Shown here piece by piece: positions 11,001 through 18,794 of a stretch of 52,987 bases of DNA; position 1 is the stretch's first letter; each line of letters opens with the position of its first letter. The translations under genes and the position numbers were made by a program. The stretch comes from AC-37 sp034663685 (GTDB lineage: Bacteria; Actinomycetota; Thermoleophilia; Solirubrobacterales; Thermoleophilaceae): contig JAXDJC010000196.1 in NCBI GenBank assembly GCA_034663685.1, forward strand, positions 1 to 52,987, read 5' to 3'. The notes beneath the pieces were generated by a model that was not told the DNA's origin, ran no database searches, and was given only the letters and a program-made list of their open reading frames with translations.

Positions 11001-11676
11001 AGACCGTGCCGTTGTTCGAGCCGGCCACGACCGTGCCCTTCGACACGACCGGCGTGCCGGTGAAGTCGCCCTCGGGCGAGTAGAAGCTCCAGGCAACGCC
11101 GAGGTTGGGGACGTCGGTCACGGCCGGGCCGTCCTTGCCGCCGTCGCGCGTGTTGGCGAGCGTGTTGCCGTAGAACGGCCAGCTCGAGTTGCCGATCGAG
11201 CCCTTCTCCGCGTGGAGGTACGCGTCGTAGGGATCCTGGGCCACCTGCCCCGCGGGCGAGGCCGGGGTGGCGCCGCCGTTGCTGCTGCCGGTGCTCGGCG
11301 CGGGGCCGCCCGTGCCCGCCGGCCCCACGTTCAACACGCCCTGCATCCAGCCGTGCAGCGAGCAGTGGAACTGGTACTGGCCCTGCGCGAGCTTGTCGAC
11401 GCCCTCGACCTTGGCCTGCTCGCCCGCCCCGATCAGCTTGCTGCCGAACGCGCCGTCGTGGCCGAGCAGGTCGTGCTTGGCCACGCTGTCGAGGTTGCTG
11501 AAGGTGAGCGTGTCGCCCTGGCCGATCGTGATCGTCGGCGTGGCGTAGTTCATCGCCGCGGCATACGCGTTCTGCTCGGCCGCGGATGCCGGGGACGCCG
11601 CGCCGAGCGCGCCCGCGAGGACCAGACAGGTTGTGATGAGAACGCGGCGAAGGCCGCGGCGCTCTGGCAACTGCAC
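8056..11676 (-). CDS. secreted multidomain copper/quinoprotein: cupredoxin - PQQ-type propeller - PHM/SURNod19-like module - cupredoxin
   Basis: 1206 residues, GTG 11674-11676 (TTG 11668-11670 two codons later is equally possible). A signal peptide covers about 1-33. Residues 35-118 form a plastocyanin-like domain with blue-copper ligands H68, C105, H108 and M111 (FHCSLHGWM). Residues 165-582 are a PQQ-binding-like beta-propeller (repeats such as YALDATTGRQKW, and GPDYDFGASPQ at 414-424 as in quinoprotein alcohol or polyvinyl-alcohol dehydrogenases). A basic two-Cys linker lies at 610-645. Residues 690-1010 carry HIHHAHW (747-753), GGHLHPGG (911-918) and TTMIHAGF (997-1004), matching the two-copper His/Met pattern of PHM-type monooxygenases and plant SURNod19 proteins. 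A second cupredoxin (1070-1190) has H1116, C1174, H1177 and M1180. The likely role is extracellular oxidation with copper electron transfer; the substrate is unknown. The serine hydrolase gene lies 65 bp upstream. Confidence 0.82.
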   Translation of the reverse strand: MQLPERRGLRRVLITTCLVLAGALGAASPASAAEQNAYAAAMNYATPTITIGQGDTLTFSNLDSVAKHDLLGHDGAFGSKLIGAGEQAKVEGVDKLAQGQYQFHCSLHGWMQGVLNVGPAGTGGPAPSTGSSNGGATPASPAGQVAQDPYDAYLHAEKGSIGNSSWPFYGNTLANTRDGGKDGPAVTDVPNLGVAWSFYSPEGDFTGTPVVSKGTVVAGSNNGTVYALDATTGRQKWAHRTGKVVNGTLAVEGDYVIVPVSDPHRPKLLALSLRTGRPLWITQISNQKDSDVYGSPVVWNGRVYQGVSALYGEYGDTEVNVRGQVVALSLKTGRLKWNTFMVPPGHDGAAVWTTPAVDTKTGRVYVGTGNAYHAPSADTTDSMITLDGRTGQVLGRFQAYAGDVWNETGNATSGPDYDFGASPQLFTGPDGKELVGEGEKAGIYWALDRHSMVPQWSTQVGPGAFVVGGIIGSTATDGQRIYGPSTVGGEMWSVDNKGGYQWASSDGGPLKFNATSVANGVVYTTDMTGFLVAREASTGVVLNRIPLGAPSWGGVSIAGGTVFAAVGTQSNAGYIAAYRVRKGNEETAPSDHFADTPEQDPNQYLAEQDRQQRCSTSKSKLKKAKSAGTKRKWKGNVKKYCKGPKTQNAAGGDSSDPHHEAGQHEHPQGQGGAVLKASRQRGDRYVPKPAGTTDHLSLYYGPYTIPPGWDANRVDLELPTQNGYLLALEPEMRRVSDLSSPAHTEAHIHHAHWFGFDPGNPEDQYFNQFGPGTHEWVFGNGDEETRADFRRRTAAEPGGPVYGNFLPAGRNQTIIYMLHNKTNQPMEVWIVLDTVFQHGTRQELEQITGRQYHDVAGMLMGRTFDVPRDANGDGRWDYYKEQTKCAEQNKRPEGCAIEFTAPRDGTIIGSGGHLHPGGIDVDVENYGPIDNPCPRDPRGRGTGGTLLYHSDLLNRNAPLSEDYQTEVTHPGWRAPVHKGDRIRLTGAYENKDHAWYTTMIHAGFYFDYEQPPKGRCRPYIVGPAAKKVKDPTQGVPNRPWGHEDSYCGWGKAPACEKPENPPAEDTYVNQSVVHIANFQYLPGDRSSSTAGGKIPSVKQGQQITFVNDDQFANIRHSVTTCPWPCNGPYVGNYPHATGAWDSGTLGYDLIDGGSPNPSSTTPADLAPGLYTYYCRIHPWMRGAFRIEPVGPGAASASLPLSPPPPG

Positions 11677-11741
11677 CCCCGTGTAGACCAGACCAGCGCC
11701 TGCGCGCCGGTATGTCCCCCCGAAACCGGCCGGGTAAACGC

Positions 11742-13355
11742 TCAGGATCTGGGCCGGCCGATCCTCACGCCCTTCTCCGTGCGCACGCCGCCGGCCGCGT
11801 CGCGGTTCACGGCCGTGGCGAATGCGCTGAGCCGGCCCCTGCGCGCGAGCAGCTTCCGGGCCCTGCGCCCGAGACCGATCACGACCTTGGCCGTGCTGCC
11901 CGAGGCGACCGCCAGCCGCCGGCCGCCGGCGTAGTCGTAGCGCCCCTTCAGAACCCGGACCCGGAGCGAGAGCTTTCCGGCACAGTCGCGTCCCGGCTGC
12001 CGCGGACAGGACACGCTGACCCGGAGCATGCCCGCCCGTGTGGGACGCAGCCGGTAGGACAGGATCGACATCGCCCGCGCGCGCGACGGGCCGGCCGGGC
12101 CGAGCGTCACGTCGGTACCGGCCGGGCTCGTGAGGTACTGGAACTCCTGCGAGCTCCGGAGGATCCCGTAGTCGGGGTCCGGCTGGATCCCCTTCTGCCC
12201 CGCGTAGGGGCCGGGGTCCGGGACCTGCACGTCCTTCACCGCGCGCATCAGCTTGCGGCCCAGCTCGTGCTCGAACTCGGCCGAGGCGGCGGTGGAGACG
12301 TTCGAGGGCACGTCCTGGTCGCGGTCGCCGCCCACCCCGAGCCGGACGAACATGAAGTCGAGCCCCGGCGAGACGGCCACGCGCTGCTCCTGGAAACCGA
12401 TCATCGCGTAGAGGTCCTCGGGCAGGCTCTCGATCAGCCGCCGGTCGCGCACGTCGCGGTTCTGCGTGGTGGGTGCGATGTACGGCTTGCAGCAGTCGAG
12501 CCAGAACAGGTAGCCGTAGCCGGCGTTCGCCTTCGACGGCGAGGTGGCGTCGCGCACCCAGCTGTCCGCGATCAGGCGGCGGCCGTTCCACACGCCGCGG
12601 CGCTCCATCAGGAACCCGAGGCGCGCGTAGTCGTCACGGCGCATCATCAGGTCGTGGAACGCGAACGTGTTCCCAGCGTCGTCGCGGCCCCAGCTCCACG
12701 CGTCGGGCGCGATGCCGATCGGGGCGAAGAGCTGCTCCTGCGCGAACTCCTGGAAGTCCCGGCCCACCGCGCGCTCGACCACCTTGGCCAGCAGCGTGAC
12801 CGGCGACTGGTGGTACTCGTACCAGGTGCCCGGCCTGTGATCGAACGGGAGCGTGAGCGCATCCTTCACGCGGTCGCCGCGGGTGAAGATGTTGTAGTCG
12901 CGGTAGAAGTTCCAGTGCAGGCCGGAGCTCATCGTGAGCAGGTCGCGCACCGTCATCGCGCCGTGCTCGCGGTCGGCCTCGGGCATGAAGGCGCCGACCG
13001 GGTCGTCGACCGACAGGTAGCCGAGCGTGATCGCCCTGCCGGTGACCATCGCGGTCACGCTCTTGGCCATGCTGAAGCTCTGGAAGCGCTGGTCGGCGGA
13101 GACGCCGGCGGCGCGGTCCTCGCCGACCAGGCAGCCGTGCCGGTAGACCGCGATCGCCGCGCTCTGGCGGCTCGTGGCGAAGTCGAGCGCCTCCTGGAGC
13201 CGGCCCGCGTCGAGGGCGACCTCCTCCGGCGCCGCGCGGTCCCAGGCCGAGCCCGGGAAGCCGCACTGCTTCTGCGCGGCCTGCGCCGACCCCGGGAGGG
13301 CCGCGGCCACGGCGAGCAGCGCGCAGGTGATGACGGCTGCCCCCCGCGAACGCAT
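11742..13355 (-). CDS. secreted serine hydrolase, beta-lactamase class C / esterase VIII family
   Basis: 537 residues from ATG 13353-13355, with a signal peptide to about residue 27. The catalytic SxxK tetrad is S95-M-A-K98 (SFSMAKSV). The second motif, normally YxN, reads Y181-H-Q183 in the conserved PGTWYEYHQ context. The hydrolase domain ends near residue 380. A C-terminal extension of about 140 residues is rich in Arg and beta-strand-like segments. The family includes penicillin-binding-like carboxypeptidases, esterases and 6-aminohexanoate-dimer hydrolase-like enzymes. The extra domain and absence of a lipid anchor suggest an extracellular enzyme. It is upstream of, and on the same strand as, the copper/quinoprotein, so co-transcription is possible. 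A joint substrate is speculation. Confidence 0.85.
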   Translation of the reverse strand: MRSRGAAVITCALLAVAAALPGSAQAAQKQCGFPGSAWDRAAPEEVALDAGRLQEALDFATSRQSAAIAVYRHGCLVGEDRAAGVSADQRFQSFSMAKSVTAMVTGRAITLGYLSVDDPVGAFMPEADREHGAMTVRDLLTMSSGLHWNFYRDYNIFTRGDRVKDALTLPFDHRPGTWYEYHQSPVTLLAKVVERAVGRDFQEFAQEQLFAPIGIAPDAWSWGRDDAGNTFAFHDLMMRRDDYARLGFLMERRGVWNGRRLIADSWVRDATSPSKANAGYGYLFWLDCCKPYIAPTTQNRDVRDRRLIESLPEDLYAMIGFQEQRVAVSPGLDFMFVRLGVGGDRDQDVPSNVSTAASAEFEHELGRKLMRAVKDVQVPDPGPYAGQKGIQPDPDYGILRSSQEFQYLTSPAGTDVTLGPAGPSRARAMSILSYRLRPTRAGMLRVSVSCPRQPGRDCAGKLSLRVRVLKGRYDYAGGRRLAVASGSTAKVVIGLGRRARKLLARRGRLSAFATAVNRDAAGGVRTEKGVRIGRPRS

Positions 13356-13396
13356 CGAATGATGTGTTGCCCCGGCGGGAGCCGAGCAAACTCCTC

Positions 13397-13402
13397 TAGC
13401 CT
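13397..13402 (+). promoter_or_regulatory. -10 box TAGCCT upstream of lhgO
   Basis: TAGCCT lies 9 nt before GTG 13412, giving at most a 2-3 nt leader. No Shine-Dalgarno sequence is visible. Confidence 0.45.
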
Positions 13403-13411
13403 GGCCCGCCG

Positions 13412-14644
13412 GTGGCCAACGCGCGCGATCCGGCCGGCGAGTGCGACGTGGCGGTCGTGGGCGCGGGCATCCTGGGCCTCGCCGTGGCGCGCGAGCTGCA
13501 CGCGCGCCACCCGGGCCTCGGCGTGCGCGTGCTGGAGAAGGAGGACGGCGTGGGCCGCCACCAGACCGGCCACAACAGCGGCGTGGTGCACGCGGGCATC
13601 TACTACGCGCCCGGGTCGCTCAAGGCGCGGCTGTGCGTGGAGGGCGCGCGCGATCTGTACGAGTACTGCGAGCGCCGCGGGATCGCGCACGAGCGCTGCG
13701 GCAAGGTGATCGTGGCGCTGCGCGAATCGGAGCTGCCGGGCCTCGACGAGCTCGAGCGCCGCGGCCGCGCCAACGGCGTGCCGGGGCTGCGGCGCGTGGA
13801 CGGCGCCGGGCTGCGCGAGCTGGAGCCGCACGCGCGCGGAGTGGCCGCGCTGCACTCGCCCGCCACGGGAATCGCGGACTTCGGCGCCGTGGCCGGGCAG
13901 CTCGCGCGCGACCTCGAGGAGGACGGCGTTGCGGTGCACACGGGCTGCGCGATCGAGTCCGCGGAGCCCACCGCCGGGCGGATCGCGCTGCGCCACTCGC
14001 GCGGCCAGACGCGCGCGCGCCACGCGATCTTCTGCGCCGGGCTCTGGTCGGACCGGCTGGCCGTGGCGGCCGGGGGCTCGCCCGACCCGCGCATCGTCCC
14101 GTTCCGCGGCGGCTACCTGCGGCTGCGGCCCGAGCGCCGCGAGCTGGTGCGCTCGCTGATCTACCCGGTGGCGGACCCGTCGCTGCCGTTCCTCGGCGTG
14201 CACCTCACCCGCCACGCCGACGGCGAGGTGCTGATCGGCCCCACCGCGCTGATGGCCGGCGCCCGCGACGCCTACCGGCTGGGGCGCCTGCGGCCGCGCG
14301 ATCTCGGCGCGACCCTGGCCTGGCCGGGCACCTGGAGGCTGATGCGCCGCTTCTGGCGGACCGGCCTGACCGAGCTGCGCCACGCCGCCAGCCGTCGCGC
14401 TCTCGTGGCCGCCGCGGCGGAGTTCGTGCCCGGCCTGACCACCGACGACGTGCTCGACGGGCCCGCCGGGGTCCGCGCCCAGGCGCTCGGCCGTGACGGG
14501 CGGCTGGTCGACGACTTCGTGTTCTCCCAGACCGAGCGCGCCCTGCATGTGCGCAACGCCCCGTCGCCCGGCGCCACGTCCTCCTTCGCGATCGCACGGC
14601 TGGTCGCCGACCGCGCCGAGGAGTCGCTCGGGGTCGGGGGATGA
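13412..14644 (+). CDS. lhgO: L-2-hydroxyglutarate oxidase
   Basis: 410 residues, GTG start. The FAD-binding GAGILGLA lies at 17-24, followed by a family-typical HQTGHNSGVVHAGIYY block near 50-65. LhgO oxidises L-2-hydroxyglutarate to 2-oxoglutarate, repairing a side product of central metabolism, and passes electrons to the respiratory chain or to O2. The length fits the family. It stands between a serine hydrolase on the other strand and the polysaccharide ABC exporter. The next gene starts 25 bp on from its own TACATT box, so it is probably a separate transcription unit. A general glycine/D-amino-acid oxidase-type enzyme is the alternative. Confidence 0.9.
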   Translation: MANARDPAGECDVAVVGAGILGLAVARELHARHPGLGVRVLEKEDGVGRHQTGHNSGVVHAGIYYAPGSLKARLCVEGARDLYEYCERRGIAHERCGKVIVALRESELPGLDELERRGRANGVPGLRRVDGAGLRELEPHARGVAALHSPATGIADFGAVAGQLARDLEEDGVAVHTGCAIESAEPTAGRIALRHSRGQTRARHAIFCAGLWSDRLAVAAGGSPDPRIVPFRGGYLRLRPERRELVRSLIYPVADPSLPFLGVHLTRHADGEVLIGPTALMAGARDAYRLGRLRPRDLGATLAWPGTWRLMRRFWRTGLTELRHAASRRALVAAAAEFVPGLTTDDVLDGPAGVRAQALGRDGRLVDDFVFSQTERALHVRNAPSPGATSSFAIARLVADRAEESLGVGG

Positions 14645-14656
14645 CACGCCAAGCTC

Positions 14657-14662
14657 TACATT
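14657..14662 (+). promoter_or_regulatory. -10 box TACATT, leaderless start of the ABC exporter
   Basis: TACATT is 7 nt before GTG 14670, the same spacing as at other unit starts in this window. Confidence 0.6.
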
Positions 14663-14669
14663 TCGGCCG

Positions 14670-15908
14670 GTGACCCGGCCGTCCGAGAGCGATCTGCCGG
14701 CGGTCGTCGTCGATGACGTCTCGAAGACGTTCCGCAAGCCGCACGAGCAGGTCCACACGCTCAAGGAGCGGGTTCTCCACCCGCTCAAGCGCACGGGCCA
14801 CGACGACTTCGAGGCGCTGAAGAACGTGTCGTTCGCGGTCCCGCGCGGGGAGTTCTTCGGGATCGTCGGGCGCAACGGCTCCGGCAAGAGCACGCTGCTC
14901 AAGTGCATGGCCGGGATCTACTCCGTCGACAGCGGCGACATCTACGTGAACGGTCGCGTCTCCACCTTCATCGAGCTCGGCGTGGGCTTCAACCCCGACC
15001 TCGCCGCGCGCGACAACGTGGCGCTCAACGCGATCATGCTCGGGCTCAACCCCAAGGAGGCGCGCGAGCGCTTCGACCGCGTGATCAGGTTCGCCGAGCT
15101 CGAGGAGTTCGTGGACCTGAAGCTGAAGAACTACTCGTCCGGCATGCAGGTCCGGCTGGCCTTCTCCGTGATGATCGAGGTGGACGCCGACATCCTGCTG
15201 ATCGACGAGGTGCTCGCGGTCGGCGACGCCGCCTTCCAGCAGAAGTGCTTCGACGTGTTCCACCGGATGAAGGACGAGGGCCGGACGATCCTGTTCGTGA
15301 CGCACGACATGGGGTCGGTCAGGAAGTTCTGCGACCGGGCGCTCCTGATCGAGCGCGGCGAGACGCAGATGATCGGCAAGCCGGACGAGGTGGCGAGCAA
15401 CTACCTGGAGCTGAACTTCGGCCGCGAGGTGTCGGCGGAGGGGGTCCAAACCGAGCGCTACGGGGACCAGAGCGCGGAGATCGTCGAGGCCTGGTTCGAG
15501 GACGAGCACGGCGAGCGGGCCACGATGATCCCGCAGGGCGAGACGTGCTCGTTCAAGACGCGCGTGGCGTTCCACGAGGACGCCGACCACCCGACGTTCG
15601 CGGTGCTCCTGGAGAACGACGCGCACCAGCCGCTGTTCGCCACCTCCACTGAGGGCGTGCACCGCAGCTTCAAGGACGGCGAGGAGGCGGTGTTCTCGGT
15701 CACGTTCGAGAACTGGTTCACCCCGGGGCGGCTGCTGGCGTCGCCGTGGGTTATCCGCGGGGAGAACGACCTGTTCGACCGCCGGCCGCGGCTCGCCTCG
15801 ATCGTGGTCACCGGCAAGCGCAACACGGGCGCGCTCGTGGACCTGCCGCACGATGTGTCGCTCGAGACGGGCTCCGGCGAGAAGCTCACGGCGCGGGTGA
15901 CCTCCTAG
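14670..15908 (+). CDS. polysaccharide ABC exporter ATP-binding protein (Wzt type)
   Basis: 412 residues from GTG 14670. The ATPase has Walker A GRNGSGKST (67-75), an unusual ABC signature YSSGM (155-159) typical of the Wzt/TagH/KpsT group, Walker B ADILLIDE (173-180) and switch His in FVTHDM (H212). Residues from about 245 to the end form an extra beta-sandwich like Wzt C-terminal domains, which recognise the modified end of an O-polysaccharide. That suggests export of a full-length capped glycan across the membrane. The permease gene follows after 1 bp (GTG 15910). Confidence 0.92.
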   Translation: MTRPSESDLPAVVVDDVSKTFRKPHEQVHTLKERVLHPLKRTGHDDFEALKNVSFAVPRGEFFGIVGRNGSGKSTLLKCMAGIYSVDSGDIYVNGRVSTFIELGVGFNPDLAARDNVALNAIMLGLNPKEARERFDRVIRFAELEEFVDLKLKNYSSGMQVRLAFSVMIEVDADILLIDEVLAVGDAAFQQKCFDVFHRMKDEGRTILFVTHDMGSVRKFCDRALLIERGETQMIGKPDEVASNYLELNFGREVSAEGVQTERYGDQSAEIVEAWFEDEHGERATMIPQGETCSFKTRVAFHEDADHPTFAVLLENDAHQPLFATSTEGVHRSFKDGEEAVFSVTFENWFTPGRLLASPWVIRGENDLFDRRPRLASIVVTGKRNTGALVDLPHDVSLETGSGEKLTARVTS

Positions 15909-15909
15909 C

Positions 15910-16767
15910 GTGGCCTCGCGCGCGGACGTGAGCAGCGTCTACGGGCGGCGGATCCGCGGCCCGTCCGCCCTCGGCGGCGACATGAGGCGCTTCCTGCACC
16001 TCACCTGGACGCTGGCGGTCACCGACTTCAAGCTGCGCTTCTTCGGCTCGATCCTCGGCTACTTCTGGCAGCTGATGCGGCCGCTGATGCTGTTCGCGGT
16101 CCTCTACTTCGTATTCACGGAGTTCGTGCGGATCGGCCGGCAGGCGCCCAACTTCGCGGTGGTGCTCCTGCTCGGCATCGTCACGTTCGGGTTCTTCGCG
16201 GACGCCACCGCCGGCTCGATCAGCTCCGTGGTGGACCGGGAGAACCTCGTGCGCAAGATCCACTTCCCGCGCATGGTGATCCCGCTGTCGGTGGTGCTCA
16301 CCGCGTACTTCAACTTCCTCGTGAACCTGTTCGCGGTGGCGGTGTTCGCGCTGGCGAACGGGGTCATGCCGCGGCTCACGTGGCTCGAGTTCCCGGTGCT
16401 GATCCTGATCCTCGGGCTGTGGGCGGTGGGGCTGGCGATGCTGCTCTCGGCGCTCTACGTGAAGGCGCGCGACGTGCATCCGATCTGGGAGGTCGTCACG
16501 CAGGCGATGTTCTACGCGGCGCCGGTGATCTATCCGATCGAGGCGATTCCCAAGCCGGCGTGGGGCCACATCGTGATGCTCAACCCGCTCGCGGTGATCA
16601 TCGAGCAGAACCGGCACGCGGTGATCGACCCGGGCGCGCCCACGGCGATCGATGCGATGGCGGCGAGCTGGAACATCGCGATCCCCGCCGGGATCGTGCT
16701 GGTGTCGATCGTGCTCGGGTTCTGGATGTTCAACCGCGAGGCGCCGAAGATCGCGGAGTCGATCTAG
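15910..16767 (+). CDS. polysaccharide ABC exporter permease (Wzm type, ABC-2)
   Basis: 285 residues, about six membrane helices from about 55 to 275. The N-terminus carries the amphipathic interface region LTWTLAVTDFKLRFFGS seen in ABC-2 polysaccharide and teichoic-acid permeases. YAAPVIYPIEAIP sits before the fifth helix. It forms the channel driven by the Wzt protein upstream. The pair exports undecaprenol-linked polysaccharide to the outer leaflet. Its stop is 3 bp from the stop of the convergent gene at 16771. Confidence 0.92.
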   Translation: MASRADVSSVYGRRIRGPSALGGDMRRFLHLTWTLAVTDFKLRFFGSILGYFWQLMRPLMLFAVLYFVFTEFVRIGRQAPNFAVVLLLGIVTFGFFADATAGSISSVVDRENLVRKIHFPRMVIPLSVVLTAYFNFLVNLFAVAVFALANGVMPRLTWLEFPVLILILGLWAVGLAMLLSALYVKARDVHPIWEVVTQAMFYAAPVIYPIEAIPKPAWGHIVMLNPLAVIIEQNRHAVIDPGAPTAIDAMAASWNIAIPAGIVLVSIVLGFWMFNREAPKIAESI

Positions 16768-16770
16768 AGG

Positions 16771-17505
16771 TCACTCGAGCTCGTCCGCCAGGCGGGCGTA
16801 GACGAGCGAAGCGCGGTGGCGCTCCGCCGTGCGGGCGCCGAGCGCCTGGAGCGGCGCGAACGACTCGGGGTGGGTGAGCACGGCATCCGCGTACTGGACC
16901 ACGTCGTCGTCGGTGCCGAACGCCAGGTGGTCGGTGCCGGGGAGGAGGCCGAAGGTGGTCTGGCAGCGGGGCGCGAGCAGCACGCGGCGGGCCGCGAGCA
17001 CGGCGGGCGCCTCGCCGGGCATGGCCGCGGCGGCGGCGGGCGCTTCGGGCGTGGCGGCGCCGGCGTCGCCGAGCAGCGCCACCACGGAGGCCGCGGCGAG
17101 GTCCGCGGCGCTGAGCGCGGTGGCCCCGGCGGCGGGGAGGCCGCGGGCGGCGAGCTTCTCGAGCACCTGGCCGCGGCGCTCGGGGTCGGCGGAGACGACG
17201 AGGGCGCGGGCGGCAGGCGGCGGAGGGAGCTCGAAGAGCTCGTCGCGGGCCGGCCAGGGAGCGCGGCCCCAGAGCCCCCGGCCACCGGTGGCGATGACGC
17301 GCGCCGGGCCGGTTACGCCACCGTCAGGGGTCCGACCCTCCCCCGGGTGGGGGGTCGACAGCCAGATCACGTCCGCCGGCTCGGTGGTCGGGCCCAGGTG
17401 CACGGTCGGCCCGTCCGGGCCGCCCGGCGCGCCCTGCGCGGGCGCGGCCAGGCCGGCCAGCTCGAGGGCGCGCTCGTCGCCGAGTATCCGCAGCCGCGCG
17501 GTCAT
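16771..17505 (-). CDS. uncharacterised protein, possible GT-B glycosyltransferase relative
   Basis: 244 residues. ATG 17503-17505 overlaps the previous gene's TGA (ATGA), so it is the last gene of a four-gene minus-strand operon of glycosyltransferases. It has no full donor-binding motif. The last roughly 80 residues (LAFGTDDDVVQYADAVLTHPE, then a glycosyltransferase-like terminal helix) resemble the end of CgeB/Glyco_trans_1_2 domains, where a nucleotide-sugar glycosyltransferase closes. The first half is Ala/Pro/Gly-rich and unclear. It may be a diverged or partly lost transferase, or an accessory protein. Confidence 0.55.
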   Translation of the reverse strand: MTARLRILGDERALELAGLAAPAQGAPGGPDGPTVHLGPTTEPADVIWLSTPHPGEGRTPDGGVTGPARVIATGGRGLWGRAPWPARDELFELPPPPAARALVVSADPERRGQVLEKLAARGLPAAGATALSAADLAAASVVALLGDAGAATPEAPAAAAAMPGEAPAVLAARRVLLAPRCQTTFGLLPGTDHLAFGTDDDVVQYADAVLTHPESFAPLQALGARTAERHRASLVYARLADELE

Positions 17506-18794
17506 TCGCCGCTCCCGGGCTTCAGGCGGCGCGCCGCCGCGGCGGCGCGGTAGGCGCGCGTGGCCTTGATCGACTCGATCTGCCCGTGCAGGTCGCGCGC
17601 CAGGCGGTCGGCCTCGCGCAGCCGCTCGTTCAGCTCGTCGACGTGGTCGCGCGCCTGCGTCAGCGCGTCCTCGTGCCACGTGACCGCGCCGCGCAGGCCC
17701 CCCGTGATCGCCCGCTCCTGGCGGACGTGCTCGCGGGTCAGCTCGAGCCAGCGGGTCTGCCAGCGCTGGAGGTGGGCCATGGCGGCGTGCGCGTCCGGCT
17801 CCGGGCCGGCGGCCAGCTCCGCGACGGCGGTCGCGAAGCGGCTCGCCGCGTGCTCGGCCGACGGCCACTCGGCCGCCGTGGCGAGAGCGCCGCGCCCGAG
17901 CGCCGCGAGGCGCTCGCGGTCGCGCGCGAGGCCGTCGAGCGCCCGGGCCGTGCCGGGCAGGTCGTCGTAGCCCACGACCAGGCCGTTGCGCCCGTGCTTG
18001 AGGTACTCCTCGTGGCCGGTGTAGGGGGTCACGACCGCGGGCACGCCCACGTGGAACGCCTCGACCGGGGTCAGGCCCAGGCCCTCCACGCGCGAGAGCT
18101 TGAGCAGCACGTCGTGCTCGGCATAGAGCGCGGCCATCGCGGGCGGGTCGAGCCCGCCGGTCAAGCGCACGCCGTCGAGCCCGGGCGCGGCCGTCGGATC
18201 GGACGCGACCACGGTGAGCTCGGCAGGCTCCCCCATCGCGCGCACCGCGGCGACCGCGTCGTGGACTCCCTTGAACCAGAGCGACGGCTGCCCCTCGACG
18301 AGCACGCGGAGGGGACCGCCGGACGGGGCGGAGCCGCCCGTGCCCGGCTCGAACACCGCCTTGTCGATCCCATATCCCGCCACCTCGCAGCGCGCGTCGG
18401 GGCGCAGCTCGACCACGAGCTCGCGCATCCAGTTCGCGCTCGCCACGAACCCGACCGGCAGCGCGAGCACCTGCTCGGCGGCGAAGCGCTCGTAGAACCA
18501 GCGCTCCTCGTAGAAGCGGCTCTCGATGCTCTGGAGGAACACGATCCGGCGCGCGGCGCTCACCTCCCACAGCGCCACGGCGGTGGCCCACCAGGTGGCG
18601 ATCGCCACGTCGTAACGCTCCCCGGCCGCGTCCGCGAGCCGCCGCACGGGCACCCCGCCGGCGTCGGGCGGCAGCGCCCCGGCGCGCGGGTCGGTGACCA
18701 CCAGCTCGGCCCCCTCCAGCGCCCGCGCGTAGCGGAGGATCGTGTCCACGCCGCCGGAGCGGCCCAGCTCGTGGATCAGCACGCAGACCCTCAA
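17502..18794 (-). CDS. GT4-type glycosyltransferase with C-terminal coiled coil
   Basis: 430 residues. TTG 18792-18794 overlaps the upstream TGA (TTGA), and the N-terminus MRVCVLIHELGRSGGVD is the expected first strand and loop of a GT-B fold. The donor-site motif SRVEGLGLTPVEAF has the paired Glu residues of GT4. Residues 365-410 form a heptad-like coiled coil (HEDALTQARDHVDELNERLREA). The family transfers sugars from nucleotide donors to lipid-linked glycan, at the cytoplasmic face of the membrane. It is third in the minus-strand operon 21794 to 16771. Confidence 0.87.
   Translation of the reverse strand: MRVCVLIHELGRSGGVDTILRYARALEGAELVVTDPRAGALPPDAGGVPVRRLADAAGERYDVAIATWWATAVALWEVSAARRIVFLQSIESRFYEERWFYERFAAEQVLALPVGFVASANWMRELVVELRPDARCEVAGYGIDKAVFEPGTGGSAPSGGPLRVLVEGQPSLWFKGVHDAVAAVRAMGEPAELTVVASDPTAAPGLDGVRLTGGLDPPAMAALYAEHDVLLKLSRVEGLGLTPVEAFHVGVPAVVTPYTGHEEYLKHGRNGLVVGYDDLPGTARALDGLARDRERLAALGRGALATAAEWPSAEHAASRFATAVAELAAGPEPDAHAAMAHLQRWQTRWLELTREHVRQERAITGGLRGAVTWHEDALTQARDHVDELNERLREADRLARDLHGQIESIKATRAYRAAAAARRLKPGSGE

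Noticed and set aside
8455..11934. Very long open frame on the plus strand opposite the copper/quinoprotein.
   Set aside because: The product is rich in Arg/Ala/Gly/His-like shadow composition, has no domain motifs and is the mirror of a well-supported gene. High G+C makes stop codons rare in such frames.
16771..17505. Calling this gene a complete glycosyltransferase.
   Set aside because: It is short and lacks a recognisable donor motif; only the last third looks like a glycosyltransferase end.
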